Assembly (NCBI RefSeq): GCF_023635005.1
Contig: NZ_JAMLJM010000001.1
Location: 434,001-498,000 of the forward strand
DNA: 64,000 nt
Origin: Flavobacterium luminosum
GTDB taxonomy: Bacteria > Bacteroidota > Bacteroidia > Flavobacteriales > Flavobacteriaceae
Reading direction: 5' to 3'
In this document: piece after piece, positions 1 through 8,324 of the stretch
How the letters are laid out: each line of letters begins with the position of its first letter
How positions within the stretch are numbered: the first letter of the stretch is position 1
Program-made: the position numbers and the translations under genes
Notes under the pieces: generated by a model
What the model was told of the DNA's origin: nothing
Seen by the model: the letters and a program-made list of their open reading frames with translations, nothing else
The model's database searches: none

Positions 1-237
1 TTTTTCCATCCAATACTGAACGGCTTTACCGCTTAAATTCATGTAGGTATTTGGTTTCAGCAATAACAGTGTACGTCCTTTTACTTTCACTTCTGCCATG
101 GTTCCCAACTTTACCGTTTCAAATTCGACACCGGCTTTTTTAGCCAAGAAATCGACTACTTTAAAACCTATATTGTGTCGGGTATTCACATATTCTGCTC
201 CAATATTACCAAGTCCGACTATTAAAAATTTTTTCAT
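1..237 (-). CDS. pth: Peptidyl-tRNA hydrolase, C-terminal part beyond window edge
   Basis: Peptidyl-tRNA hydrolase cleaves the ester bond of peptidyl-tRNAs that drop off the ribosome and so recycles tRNA. The 79 visible residues hold the family N-terminus: MKKFLIVGLGNIG with the G-L-G-N motif, then EYVNTRHNIGF with the conserved Asn and the catalytic His, and later KPNTYMNLSG, which forms part of the tRNA-end site. The rest runs off the left edge. The ATG at 237 fits the family start. An in-frame ATG at 294 would add 19 residues (MIHWIAHLFSSKTVTEKID) and lies only 4 bases after a TAnnTTTG box, so a leaderless longer form is possible. The gene follows prs and rplY but a terminator separates them, so it is probably transcribed on its own. 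Confidence 0.93.
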   Translation of the reverse strand, partial: MKKFLIVGLGNIGAEYVNTRHNIGFKVVDFLAKKAGVEFETVKLGTMAEVKVKGRTLLLLKPNTYMNLSGKAVQYWMEK

Positions 238-298
238 ATCTATTTTTTCGGTTACTGTTTTGGATGAAAACAGATGAGCAATCCAATGAATCATGAGG

Positions 299-330
299 CA
301 AAAGTAAATTAATTTAGACGGATTACAAAA
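299..330 (-). promoter_or_regulatory. Promoter of pth (Bacteroidetes -33/-7 type)
   Basis: Read on the minus strand, TACTTTTG (299-306) matches the -7 consensus TAnnTTTG, and TTTTG (326-330) lies 19 bases upstream at the -33 position. The initiation point would fall close to the ATG at 294. Confidence 0.6.
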
Positions 331-345
331 AGTATGACTGATCCT

Positions 346-406
346 ATTTAGCCCTGATCGAAGCTAGCTACCGTGTAGCGCGAAGAGCAGGAATAAGGAT
401 AGCTGA
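346..406. repeat. Possible degenerate flavobacterial intergenic repeat
   Basis: This noncoding stretch reads TAGCCCTGATCGAAGC... then ...GCGCGAAGAGCAGGAATAAG and AGCT. It contains the short hairpin GCTAC-CGT-GTAGC and CCTG/CAGG outer arms. From memory, many Flavobacterium genomes carry intergenic elements that start with AGCCCTGAT-GAAGC and end with GCGGAAAGCAGGAA-AGCT. This looks like a decayed copy, but no second copy is present in the window. Confidence 0.35.
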
Positions 407-451
407 ACAACCCTAAACATTCGCTCCACATAATTACCAAAATGGATTACA

Positions 452-480
452 TAAAAAAAGGCGTCTCGTTGAAGACGCCT
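452..480 (-). terminator. Intrinsic terminator of the prs-rplY unit
   Basis: The stem AGGCGTC/GACGCCT has an 8-base loop and is followed on the minus strand by a run of T (A453-A459 on plus). It lies 22 bases beyond the rplY stop. Confidence 0.85.
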
Positions 481-501
481 TTGGTATAAAGTTTAAAAAG
501 A

Positions 502-1107
502 TTATTTTTTCTTTTTTCCTCCTTTTTCTGCTTTTGCCGCTTCCTGAGCCGCTTTCATAGCCGCACGAGAAATTCTTACTTGACAAACCACAGTGTTGTC
601 TGGATGTAAAAACTTGTAGTTATCAGAAGCTAACTTCGTGATGTACAGTTTGTTACCCATTTCTAAAGAAGAAATATCAGCATCGATAAAATCTGGTAAG
701 TTAGCAGGTAAAGCTTTTACTTTTAATTTACGTTGGTTTAAACGTAAAACACCCCCTAATAATACCCCTGGAGAAGTACCTACAACTCTAACCGGAATTT
801 CCATGGTAACTTCTTTATTATCGAATAACTGATAGAAATCGATGTGTAAAATTTTGTCCGTTACAGGGTGTACTTGGATATCTTGTAAAACCGCATTGAA
901 CGATTTTCCGTTATCCAACTCAATCACAACTGTGTGTGCGTTTGGAGTGTAAACCAAGTTTTTGAATGCTTTTTCTTCTGCTGAGAAATGCACTGGTTGA
1001 TCTCCTCCGTATAATACGCAAGGAACCGCTCCAGCATTACGTAAGGCTTTCGTAGCTACTTTGCCCACGCTTTCTCTTTCTGATCCTTTGATTGTAATTG
1101 ATTTCAT
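502..1107 (-). CDS. rplY: 50S ribosomal protein L25/general stress protein Ctc
   Basis: Binds 5S rRNA in the large ribosomal subunit. The 201 residues match the long, two-domain CTC form rather than the ~95-residue E. coli L25. The N-terminal L25 domain (about 1-95) has the typical [21 protein letters not shown] segment and IDFYQL. The C-terminal beta domain (about 100-180) has [22 protein letters not shown] sequence, and a basic tail ends in GGKKKK. It lies 29 bases downstream of prs on the same strand, so the two are probably co-transcribed, and a strong terminator follows. The prs-rplY-pth order is common in bacteria. Confidence 0.95.
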   Translation of the reverse strand: MKSITIKGSERESVGKVATKALRNAGAVPCVLYGGDQPVHFSAEEKAFKNLVYTPNAHTVVIELDNGKSFNAVLQDIQVHPVTDKILHIDFYQLFDNKEVTMEIPVRVVGTSPGVLLGGVLRLNQRKLKVKALPANLPDFIDADISSLEMGNKLYITKLASDNYKFLHPDNTVVCQVRISRAAMKAAQEAAKAEKGGKKKK

Positions 1108-1136
1108 TTAAAAAAAATATAGTTAATAATATAAAC

Positions 1137-2078
1137 TTACATTAAAAATTTTCCACTGATGGAATTGTTGTGATGTACCATGTGCATAACTTCCGCGAAT
1201 AAAGGAGCACAACTCACCACTTTAATTTTAATAGATTCTTTCTTTAACGGGATAGAATCGCTCACTATTAATTCGCTTAATTGCGAGTTTTCAATTTTTT
1301 CGTAAGCATTGCCAGATAAAATGGCATGCGTACAAATAGCTCTCACGCTCAAGGCACCTTTTTCGATCATTAAATCAGCCGCTTTGGCTAATGTTCCTCC
1401 GGTATCGATCATATCATCTACCAAGATCACATTTCTTCCTTTTACCTCTCCGATGAGTTCCATCGATTCGATGATATTGGCTGCTTTTCTTTGTTTGTAA
1501 CAGATCACCACGTCCGACTCTAGAAATTTTGAATAGGCATAAGCTCTTTTCGATCCTCCCATATCTGGAGAAGCGATTGTCAAGTTTTCTAAACCTAAAC
1601 TTTTTACATAAGGTAAAAAGATGGTTGACGCAAACAAATGATCCACTGGTTTTTCAAAGAAACCTTGAATCTGGTCAGCGTGCAAATCCATTGTCATAAT
1701 TCGGGTGGCACCGGCACTTTCCAATAATTTTGCAACTAGTTTGGCTCCAATTGGTACTCTGGGTTTGTCTTTTCTGTCCTGACGTGCCCAACCAAAATAA
1801 GGAATTACAGCCGTAATATGTCTTGCTGAAGCTCTTTTGGCCGCATCTATCATTAGCAACAATTCCATTAAGTTATCTGAACTTGGAAACGTTGAACAAA
1901 CGATAAACACTCTCAATCCGCGGATTGATTCTTCATAAGACGGCTGAAATTCACCATCACTATAGTGCGAGAACGTTACTTTCCCTAGCTCAACACCGTA
2001 TTTCTCGGCAATTTTCTCAGCTAGGTAAACACTTTGCGAACAGGCAAAAATTTTTGCTTCGGGTTCTAGGTGTGGCAT
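1137..2078 (-). CDS. prs: Ribose-phosphate pyrophosphokinase (PRPP synthase)
   Basis: Makes 5-phosphoribosyl-1-pyrophosphate from ribose-5-phosphate and ATP, the shared precursor of nucleotides, His and Trp. The 313 residues match class I synthases. Visible signatures are the N-terminal FSDGE-type loop (HYSDGEF), DRKDKPRVPI around residues 100-110 (flexible/ATP loop), DLHADQIQGFF (metal-binding DLH) and the PRPP-binding VILVDDMIDTGGTL near 216-229. It heads a prs-rplY unit, and a TAAATTTG promoter box lies 50 bases upstream. Confidence 0.97.
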   Translation of the reverse strand: MPHLEPEAKIFACSQSVYLAEKIAEKYGVELGKVTFSHYSDGEFQPSYEESIRGLRVFIVCSTFPSSDNLMELLLMIDAAKRASARHITAVIPYFGWARQDRKDKPRVPIGAKLVAKLLESAGATRIMTMDLHADQIQGFFEKPVDHLFASTIFLPYVKSLGLENLTIASPDMGGSKRAYAYSKFLESDVVICYKQRKAANIIESMELIGEVKGRNVILVDDMIDTGGTLAKAADLMIEKGALSVRAICTHAILSGNAYEKIENSQLSELIVSDSIPLKKESIKIKVVSCAPLFAEVMHMVHHNNSISGKFLM

Positions 2079-2110
2079 TAATATGTTGTTATGTAGTTAG
2101 TTATGTGTTG

Positions 2111-2135
2111 CGCGAATTAACGCGGTGCAAATTTA
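2111..2135 (-). promoter_or_regulatory. prs promoter with adjacent GC-rich dyad
   Basis: On the minus strand TAAATTTG (2128-2135) matches TAnnTTTG. Just downstream, about where transcription would begin, lies CGCG-TTAATT-CGCG (2111-2124), whose outer bases pair and which stands out in AT-rich DNA. It could be an operator or a leader hairpin. No regulator is known from the sequence. Confidence 0.5.
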
Positions 2136-2199
2136 GGAATAAAATTCAAGAAGAAAAGATATTTTTGAAGTATTTTTTATGAAATTTAAAAAAAATAAT

Positions 2200-2207
2200 T
2201 ACATTTG
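2200..2207 (+). promoter_or_regulatory. Promoter -7 box of tRNA-Leu(CAA)
   Basis: TACATTTG matches TAnnTTTG and sits 21 bases before the tRNA. It continues GCACTCACAATT, the same extension as before the other tRNA-Leu gene. No clear -33 TTG was found. Confidence 0.6.
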
Positions 2208-2228
2208 CACTCACAATTACTATCGTAT

Positions 2229-2308
2229 GCCCGGATGGCGGAATTGGTAGACGCGCACGACTCAAACTCGTGTACTTAGGTGTGTGGGTTCGATTCCCAC
2301 TCCGGGTA
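2229..2308 (+). tRNA. tRNA-Leu (anticodon CAA)
   Basis: An 80-base class II tRNA with acceptor GCCCGGA/TCCGGGT, whose first pair is G-U, and discriminator A. The anticodon stem-loop CGA-CTCAAAC-TCG gives anticodon CAA (codon UUG). A long variable arm and the T-arm GTGGG-TTCGATT-CCCAC are present. CCA is not encoded. A terminator follows directly. Confidence 0.95.
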
Positions 2309-2310
2309 CT

Positions 2311-2337
2311 AACCTCTCAGAAATGGGAGGTTTTTTT
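2311..2337 (+). terminator. Terminator of tRNA-Leu(CAA)
   Basis: AACCTC/GAGGTT stem followed by seven T. It abuts the 3' end of the convergent queG gene. Confidence 0.75.
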
Positions 2338-3256
2338 ATTTTAAAAATTCAATATTTCGCTGCAGACCTTCTAATTTTGTTCTTTTCACTGGAGAATTTT
2401 TAAATACTTTCTTGAACACTTCTTCAGTAATTTCTTCCCATTCCTTTTTGGAGAAGTTCAAAATTTCATCATTAGGATTAAAAAGTGGCTCGTTGTGCGG
2501 TTTAGAAAAACGATTCCAAGGACAAACATCCTGACAAACATCACAACCAAACATCCAGTCATCAAATTTATCATTCATTTCATTAGGTATATTCCCTTTG
2601 AGCTCGATAGTAAAATACGAAATACATTTGCTCCCATCTACCACATAAGGTTGCACTATAGCCTGTGTGGGACAAGCATCTATACAGGCGGTACAAGATC
2701 CGCAATGATCTGTAGTAGGCGCATCATATTCTAAATCTAAATCAACTATTAATTCCGCAATGAAATAAAACGAACCGACTTGCTTGGTAATTAAATTACT
2801 ATTTTTTCCTATCCAACCCAAACCAGATTTGGCGGCCCAAGCTTTATCCAACACGGGAGCGGAATCAACAAAAACTCTACCCGAAACCTCTCCTATTTCT
2901 GTTTGGATAAAGGACAGCAAATCTTTTAGCTTGTCTTTAATTACAAAATGATAATCCTGCCCGTAAGCATACTTGGATATTTTATACGAATCTTCTCTCT
3001 GAATTTTGGAAGGATAATAATTGAACAACAAAGAAATCACGCTTTTTGCTCCCTCTACCAACAAAGTTGGATCTAATCTTTTATCGAAATAATTTTCCAT
3101 ATAAGACATTTCACCATGACTGTTATTGTTTAGCCAACGTTCTAATCGGGGTGCTTCTGTTTCTAAAAAACCGGCTTTAGCAATACCACAAGACAAAAAC
3201 CCGAGACGTTGTGCCTCGGATTTAATTAATCTAGTATGGTTTTCTTTGATATTCAT
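2336..3256 (-). CDS. queG: Epoxyqueuosine reductase QueG
   Basis: Catalyses the last step of queuosine synthesis, reducing epoxyqueuosine to queuosine in the tRNA wobble base. The enzyme uses cobalamin and two [4Fe-4S] clusters. In the 306-residue protein the clusters are marked by Cys185/188/191/195 ([13 protein letters not shown]) and Cys211, 238, 241, 245 ([13 protein letters not shown]). The segment [12 protein letters not shown] carries the conserved Asp. The ATG at 3256 is preferred. A TTG four codons upstream is also open but less likely. The gene follows ruvB with a 16-base gap, so the two are probably one transcript. Confidence 0.95.
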   Translation of the reverse strand: MNIKENHTRLIKSEAQRLGFLSCGIAKAGFLETEAPRLERWLNNNSHGEMSYMENYFDKRLDPTLLVEGAKSVISLLFNYYPSKIQREDSYKISKYAYGQDYHFVIKDKLKDLLSFIQTEIGEVSGRVFVDSAPVLDKAWAAKSGLGWIGKNSNLITKQVGSFYFIAELIVDLDLEYDAPTTDHCGSCTACIDACPTQAIVQPYVVDGSKCISYFTIELKGNIPNEMNDKFDDWMFGCDVCQDVCPWNRFSKPHNEPLFNPNDEILNFSKKEWEEITEEVFKKVFKNSPVKRTKLEGLQRNIEFLK

Positions 3257-3272
3257 AGTCGATAACAAAAGA

Positions 3273-4295
3273 TTAAAACAATTCTCCTTGATTGGATCCT
3301 CTTATACGACCTAGATGTTTGTATGCCTTCTCCGTTACTTCTCGGCCACGGGGTGTACGAATAATAAATCCTTCTTTGATTAGAAATGGCTCATAAACTT
3401 CCTCTAAGGTTTCACCACTTTCTGAAACTGCAGTTGCTAGAGTTGTGATTCCCACAGGACCTCCTTTAAACTTATCGATGATAGTCACAAGAATCTTATT
3501 GTCCATTTCATCTAACCCATGAGCATCTACATTAAGAGCTTTAAGCGCAAAACGGGCAATTTCTATATCAATTTTCCCATTGCCTTTTATTTGCGCAAAA
3601 TCACGTACCCGACGCAACAACGCATTTGCGATTCGAGGAGTTCCACGGCTACGTCCGGCTATTTCGATGGCTGCTTCCATGGTAATTGGCATACGCAAAA
3701 TAGAAGAACTACGTTGCACAATAGTGGTCAACAACTCGGTATTATAATATTGCAAACGGGATTGAATCCCGAAACGGGCGCGCATAGGCGCCGTTAACAA
3801 ACCTGATCTAGTGGTAGCACCTACTAGAGTAAATGGATTTAGATTAATTTGAACCGAACGCGCGTTAGGTCCGGACTCTATCATAATGTCTATTTTAAAA
3901 TCCTCCATTGCCGAATACAAATATTCTTCCACAATAGGGCTTAACCGATGTATTTCATCAATAAATAGCACATCTCGTTCGTCCAAGTTTGTCAACAACC
4001 CTGCTAGATCACCCGGTTTATCTAAAACGGGTCCAGAAGTTATTTTAATACTTACTCCCAACTCATTGGCTAAAATATTGGCCAAGGTTGTTTTCCCTAA
4101 ACCCGGAGGACCATGAAATAGTGTATGGTCCAGCGCTTCTCCTCTTAAATTGGCAGCCTGAACAAATATTTTTAAATTTTCGAGTACTTGATCCTGTCCT
4201 GTAAAATCATCAAAAGAGAGTGGTCGCAATGCTTTCTCTACGTCTATTTCTTCAGGAGAAAATCGTTCTTTATTTGGATTCAAATTTTCATTCAT
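3273..4295 (-). CDS. ruvB: Holliday junction branch migration ATPase RuvB
   Basis: AAA+ motor that drives branch migration of Holliday junctions with RuvA. The 340 residues are the usual length. Walker A GPPGLGKT is at 62-69, Walker B FIDEIHRL at 111-118, and sensor/arginine-finger sequence [18 protein letters not shown] follows. The C-terminal winged-helix domain (about 260-330) includes [16 protein letters not shown]. The gene heads a ruvB-queG unit. A TATCTTTG promoter box ends 4 bases before the ATG, so the mRNA may be leaderless. The resolvase gene ruvC is 40 kb away in this window. Confidence 0.97.
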   Translation of the reverse strand: MNENLNPNKERFSPEEIDVEKALRPLSFDDFTGQDQVLENLKIFVQAANLRGEALDHTLFHGPPGLGKTTLANILANELGVSIKITSGPVLDKPGDLAGLLTNLDERDVLFIDEIHRLSPIVEEYLYSAMEDFKIDIMIESGPNARSVQINLNPFTLVGATTRSGLLTAPMRARFGIQSRLQYYNTELLTTIVQRSSSILRMPITMEAAIEIAGRSRGTPRIANALLRRVRDFAQIKGNGKIDIEIARFALKALNVDAHGLDEMDNKILVTIIDKFKGGPVGITTLATAVSESGETLEEVYEPFLIKEGFIIRTPRGREVTEKAYKHLGRIRGSNQGELF

Positions 4296-4299
4296 ACGG

Positions 4300-4307
4300 C
4301 AAAGATA
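4300..4307 (-). promoter_or_regulatory. ruvB promoter -7 box
   Basis: On the minus strand TATCTTTG matches TAnnTTTG, with CCGT then the ATG. The start codon would lie at or next to +1. Confidence 0.55.
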
Positions 4308-4386
4308 AAGAGAAAGTTCTCTGTTTTTTACAAAGAATATCTAGATAAAACAACTCCGCAAAATAGGAGTTTGCTTGAATTTTCAA

Positions 4387-4695
4387 TTATTGAATGTTGT
4401 ATCCTTTAGCCAGAACATTTTTCCATTCGGGATGACGTTTCAGATACGCAGCGACAAAAGGACATAAGGGCGCCAAGGTATACCCCTTTTCTTGAATATG
4501 ATTCAAAGTCTTGGAAACCAAGGCAGATCCTACACCTTTTCCTTCTAGTTCTTTAGGGACTTCGGTATGAGTCAGAAACATTATGTTTTCATTATTGACA
4601 ATAAAATCTATAAAAGCAATTACGCCTTCCACTTCTAATTCAAATCTTTTTTTCTCTTGATTTAAAATCAACGGTATTTCTGAATAATTACTCAT
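4387..4695 (-). CDS. Small GNAT-family N-acetyltransferase (YjdJ-like)
   Basis: A 102-residue one-domain protein of the short GNAT subfamily that includes E. coli YjdJ. GKGVGSALVSKTL carries the acetyl-CoA loop (G-x-G-x-G/A). FMLTHTEVPKELEG and the C-terminal LAPLCPFVAAYLKRHPEW are typical of the subfamily. The substrate is unknown. The start is set by the ATG at 4695 (MSNYSEIPLILN). The upstream open frame lies wholly inside the YjdI-like gene and is not credible. Start and stop overlap as ATGA with the preceding gene, which implies translational coupling. Confidence 0.85.
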   Translation of the reverse strand: MSNYSEIPLILNQEKKRFELEVEGVIAFIDFIVNNENIMFLTHTEVPKELEGKGVGSALVSKTLNHIQEKGYTLAPLCPFVAAYLKRHPEWKNVLAKGYNIQ

Positions 4696-4916
4696 TTTTT
4701 CTCTTTTAGATAAAATAAAGATAACGCTCCTGAAGGACATTCTGCTACTTGTTTTACAATTTCTTCCGTTGTGGCACCCAGAGGATTTATCCACGGCCTG
4801 TTTTTCGCGTTAAAAACAGCGGCCAATCCTCTAACACATTTTCCCGAATGGATACAAAGTTCTTGCTTCCATACAATGGTGATCTCTCCGTTGGTATATT
4901 CTTTATCTTTTTCCAT
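4692..4916 (-). CDS. YjdI-like (4Fe-4S) mono-cluster ferredoxin
   Basis: A 74-residue protein of the Fer4_19 family. Visible Cys are C21 and C27 (ELCIHSGKCVRG) and C60 (AECPSGAL). RPWI is the family motif between them. The family is named as an iron-sulfur protein but its partner and role are not established. It overlaps the acetyltransferase gene by four bases. The same two families are neighbours in E. coli (yjdI-yjdJ), which suggests a conserved functional pair. No good TAnnTTTG box is visible (best TAACTTTA upstream). Confidence 0.85.
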   Translation of the reverse strand: MEKDKEYTNGEITIVWKQELCIHSGKCVRGLAAVFNAKNRPWINPLGATTEEIVKQVAECPSGALSLFYLKEKK

Positions 4917-4997
4917 TGGTTTTGATTTATCTATAAAGTTACAAAAAAGGGCTTATAAAATTGTTTTTATATCTTTATCCAAACTAACCAAAAAATT

Positions 4998-6407
4998 ATG
5001 CAAAACGAAAAACAAAATTTTAAACGCGAATTAGGCTTACTCGATGGGACACTACTCGTGGTGGGCTCTATGATAGGCTCAGGAATATTTATTGTGAGTG
5101 CTGACATCACCCGTAATATAGGTAGTGCCGGATGGTTGGTACTGATTTGGGTTGCTACCGCTTTGATCACCATGATTGCAGCTGTAAGCTATGGGGAATT
5201 GAGCTCTATGTTCCCTCATGCTGGCGGTCAATATGTGTACTTGAAAGAAGCATATAACAAGCTCGTTGCTTTTTTATACGGATGGAGTTTCTTTGCCGTT
5301 ATACAAACCGGAACCATTGCGGCTGTTGGGGTTGCTTTTTCTAAATTTGCCGCTTACCTCTTTCCTTCACTCAGTGAAAATAATTTTTTAATAGACACCT
5401 CGTCTTTTAAACTAAGTGTTGCACAGATCGTTTCGATTATTACCATTTTTTTACTCACCTATATAAACAGTCGCGGTGTTAAAAACGGAAAAATTATTCA
5501 GAAAATTTTCACTATTACCAAGATAGCTTCTCTTTTTGGATTAATCATTTTCGGATTAATTCTTGCCGCTAAAAGTGATGTTTGGGATGCAAACTGGACC
5601 AATGCTTGGAACGCCCAAACTTTTAACAAAGAGACTGACAATTGGACCGAAATAGGAGGATTTGTATTGGTCTCTGCCATTGCAGCTTCAATGGTAGGCT
5701 CTCTTTTTTCAAGTGATGCCTGGAATGGAGTGACTTTTATCTCTGGTGAAATTAAAAATCCACAACGTAATGTAGGACTGAGTTTATTTCTAGGAACATT
5801 GATTGTTAGTATCATTTATATTCTAGCAAACATCATGTATCTAGCGGTAGTTCCTTTGGAAGAAATTGCTTTTGCTCCTTCTGACCGTGTGGCTGTAGTA
5901 GCCTCGGAACAAATCTTTGGATCTACAGGAACTATTATCATTGCGATCATGATTATGATTTCGACTTTTGGATGTAATAACGGTCTAATCATGGCTGGAT
6001 CACGCGTATATTACACGATGGCAAAAGACGGATTGTTTTTTAAAAAAGCAGCGAATTTAAATAATGCAAGTGTTCCAGGATGGGGCTTATGGATTCAGTG
6101 TATCTGGTCTTCGGCTTTATGTCTAACAGGAAAGTACGGCGACCTATTGGATTTTGTCATGATTATTGTAATTATTTTTTATATCCTGACTATTTACGGA
6201 ATTTTCATTTTACGAAAAAAAATGCCAAATGCCGAACGTCCGTATAAAGCATTTGCCTATCCATTTTTACCAGCACTTTATATATTAGTAGCCAGCGCTA
6301 TTTGTATCATGTTACTGATTGACAGAACAAGTACTTGCGGCTGGGGAGTTTTAATTATGCTGGCAGGAATTCCGGTGTATTATTTAAGTAAAGGAAAAGA
6401 AGTATAA
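4998..6407 (+). CDS. APC-family amino acid permease
   Basis: A 469-residue inner-membrane transporter with about 12 hydrophobic segments. TM1 carries the unwound-helix motif GSMIGSGIF (about residues 22-30) that binds the substrate backbone in APC transporters. The sequence resembles the LAT/amino-acid exchanger branch, including YLKEAYN after TM2 and SSDAWNGVTFISGEIKNPQRN in the middle. The substrate cannot be read from sequence. It is monocistronic: it is divergent from the YjdI-like gene and followed by a bidirectional terminator. Confidence 0.9.
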   Translation: MQNEKQNFKRELGLLDGTLLVVGSMIGSGIFIVSADITRNIGSAGWLVLIWVATALITMIAAVSYGELSSMFPHAGGQYVYLKEAYNKLVAFLYGWSFFAVIQTGTIAAVGVAFSKFAAYLFPSLSENNFLIDTSSFKLSVAQIVSIITIFLLTYINSRGVKNGKIIQKIFTITKIASLFGLIIFGLILAAKSDVWDANWTNAWNAQTFNKETDNWTEIGGFVLVSAIAASMVGSLFSSDAWNGVTFISGEIKNPQRNVGLSLFLGTLIVSIIYILANIMYLAVVPLEEIAFAPSDRVAVVASEQIFGSTGTIIIAIMIMISTFGCNNGLIMAGSRVYYTMAKDGLFFKKAANLNNASVPGWGLWIQCIWSSALCLTGKYGDLLDFVMIIVIIFYILTIYGIFILRKKMPNAERPYKAFAYPFLPALYILVASAICIMLLIDRTSTCGWGVLIMLAGIPVYYLSKGKEV

Positions 6408-6412
6408 ACAAA

Positions 6413-6443
6413 AAAAGAGGTTGAAAATTGATCAACCTCTTTT
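6413..6443. terminator. Bidirectional terminator between permease and tail-collar cluster
   Basis: A perfect 12-base inverted repeat AAAAGAGGTTGA/TCAACCTCTTTT with a 7-base loop lies between two convergent genes, giving U-runs in both directions. Confidence 0.8.
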
Positions 6444-6460
6444 CTTAATATTTAAAAAAA

Positions 6461-7036
6461 TCAATTTGGAGATGGATATACACCATACAAAGATATTATA
6501 AACGAGACAGCAAGAGATGGCTGTATGTTATTAATCGGTTGGCCACCACCTGAAGGGTTTAACATATTTACCTTAAATATTGTATTTGCTGGAGCATTAG
6601 AATATTCTTTATCCAAAACTGATGTTCCTGCAGGAAGATTAGCCGTTGGTAGATTTTGATTACCATTTGTAGTCACTGCATTTACCTTATGTGTGTGAGC
6701 CGGCATTTGATTAACTGTCATAACATTTTCTTCGCTACCACCCTGCTCACCAATTATTCTTGCTGTCAACCCCAATCCTTGTCCCATAGCAACTGGAACT
6801 CTACCTCTTAGATCGGGAAGAGCAAATGTAGTCTGTCCATCACCTCCATATGTTGTACCTATCAGCATGAATAATGTTTCATACTCAGCTATGGATAGAA
6901 GCTGTCCTTCACAAAACATCCATCCTTGAGGAGGAAAATTTCCAGCAAACATTTTAATTTGTCCTACATAGGGATTCTGCGCATTAATGGTGTTCCAAAA
7001 AAGCATTATTAAAAATGTATATATGAGTTTTTTCAT
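6461..7036 (-). CDS. Secreted phage-tail-collar-domain protein (paralog 1)
   Basis: 191 residues. A signal peptide (about 1-19, ending INAQ) is followed directly by a tail-collar domain: VGQIKMFAGNFPPQGWMFCEGQ, a central TTFALPDLRGRVPV, and the terminal FIISLYGVYPSPN shared with MdpB-like (microcystin-dependent) proteins. The collar domain is best known from phage tail fibres, but no phage genes are nearby. It is the last gene of a four-gene minus-strand cluster with two paralogs and a T9SS cargo gene. The exported form and lack of a C-terminal sorting domain suggest a periplasmic or surface protein of unknown function. Confidence 0.85.
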   Translation of the reverse strand: MKKLIYTFLIMLFWNTINAQNPYVGQIKMFAGNFPPQGWMFCEGQLLSIAEYETLFMLIGTTYGGDGQTTFALPDLRGRVPVAMGQGLGLTARIIGEQGGSEENVMTVNQMPAHTHKVNAVTTNGNQNLPTANLPAGTSVLDKEYSNAPANTIFKVNMLNPSGGGQPINNIQPSLAVSFIISLYGVYPSPN

Positions 7037-7052
7037 GATTTCTATTAAAAAT

Positions 7053-7628
7053 TTAATTAGCGGAAGGATAAACTCCTTGTAAGCATATTATATAATTTAT
7101 AACTAAATAAGGCTGCATATTATTCATAGGTTGATTTGCACCCACATTACTTACCATAGCACTATTCATTTCGGAATTAGGTAATGCGTTAGAATATTCA
7201 GGATCTAAAACTAAGGTATCTGCTAATAAATTATCTGTGGGTAAGTTTTGATTTCCAGCTGTATTCACAGCATTAACCGTATGTGAATGACTTGGCAGGT
7301 TATTGATTGTCAATACTATGTATTCTGTACCCCCAAAAAGGCCTTGACTATACCCATTACCAACATGAATAGGAACACGACTTCTTAAATCAGGCAATGC
7401 AAAAGTAGTAGTACCATTACCTCCATACGTTGTACCTAACAAAGAAAAAAGTGCTTGATTTTGATTAATTGGCAATAACTGACCTTGACACAAGGCCCAC
7501 CCTTTTGGAGCATAATTCCCTGCAAACATTTGTATTTCTCCTAAATATTGAGATCCATCTTGGGAAAACAACTTGTTACTGTTTACAAAAAGAGTAACAA
7601 ACAAAAATATTTTAAGTATATTTTTCAT
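7053..7628 (-). CDS. Secreted phage-tail-collar-domain protein (paralog 2)
   Basis: 191 residues, similar along its whole length to its two neighbours of the same family. It has a signal peptide (about 1-22, ending KLFSQ), then GEIQMFAGNYAPKGWALCQGQ, TTFALPDLRSRVPIHVG, SHSHTVNAV and a terminal IICLQGVYPSAN. It starts one base after the stop of the T9SS gene at 7630 (a spacing of a single base), so the two are translated from one message. The role is unknown. Confidence 0.85.
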   Translation of the reverse strand: MKNILKIFLFVTLFVNSNKLFSQDGSQYLGEIQMFAGNYAPKGWALCQGQLLPINQNQALFSLLGTTYGGNGTTTFALPDLRSRVPIHVGNGYSQGLFGGTEYIVLTINNLPSHSHTVNAVNTAGNQNLPTDNLLADTLVLDPEYSNALPNSEMNSAMVSNVGANQPMNNMQPYLVINYIICLQGVYPSAN

Positions 7629-7629
7629 T

Positions 7630-8310
7630 TTAATTTTTGATAATATTGGCTATTTTTATTCCTTGATCAGTAACAAATTTCATAATATAAATTCCCGATT
7701 GAAGATGAGATAAATCTAATGTCGAATTTTCTTCTGTTACTAAAATACTTTGACCTTGTAAATTCCAAATAGAAATTTGATTAATGGTAATTGATGACCT
7801 AACATTTAAAACAGATTTAATTGGATTAGGATAAAAAGTAATAGCTTGATCTAATAAAAAATTATCTTTTGAAAGTGTATTTTGAACCGCTCCAGTCAAA
7901 GTAGCATTAGCATTCGATAAATTTCCACCACATTCTCCTGAAGTAACTGCTATATTTTCTTCCCAAGTCCCTAGACTTAAACTTGGTGGGTTCGGCGTAG
8001 ATTCTTCGACATTTGAATAAATTAAATTTGATCCCAAGAAATCACCATCACCTGAATCAGCAATAAATTCCCAACGCATATTGGCCTGATTCCAAAGTAT
8101 TTTAAACTCACAAGCACCAGATGGACAAGGTTGATCACCATTGATTGGGGTGGTAGCATATATATTTCTACCTGTTTCATCTATTCCTATTGAATTGAAG
8201 GTAAACGTATTACTTTCAGAAAACAAATTCGGACAACCTTTAAAAGTTATAGTTTGCGCCTCAACACATGATACTATAAATAATAAAAAAATAATGAATG
8301 ACTTTTTCAT
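7630..8310 (-). CDS. T9SS type A sorting-domain protein inside the tail-collar cluster
   Basis: 226 residues. A signal peptide (about 1-19, MKKSFIIF... ending CVEAQ) precedes an unrecognised domain of about 125 residues. The C-terminal ~75 residues (FYPNPIKSVLNVRS ... LQSGIYIMKFVTDQG) are a type A sorting domain, so the product should cross the outer membrane by T9SS. Four Cys cluster in CPSGAC and elsewhere in the first half. It sits between tail-collar paralogs 2 and 3 with 1- and 14-base gaps, implying a shared operon and perhaps a shared surface structure. Confidence 0.85.
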   Translation of the reverse strand: MKKSFIIFLLFIVSCVEAQTITFKGCPNLFSESNTFTFNSIGIDETGRNIYATTPINGDQPCPSGACEFKILWNQANMRWEFIADSGDGDFLGSNLIYSNVEESTPNPPSLSLGTWEENIAVTSGECGGNLSNANATLTGAVQNTLSKDNFLLDQAITFYPNPIKSVLNVRSSITINQISIWNLQGQSILVTEENSTLDLSHLQSGIYIMKFVTDQGIKIANIIKN

Positions 8311-8324
8311 AATTTAAGTTTTAA

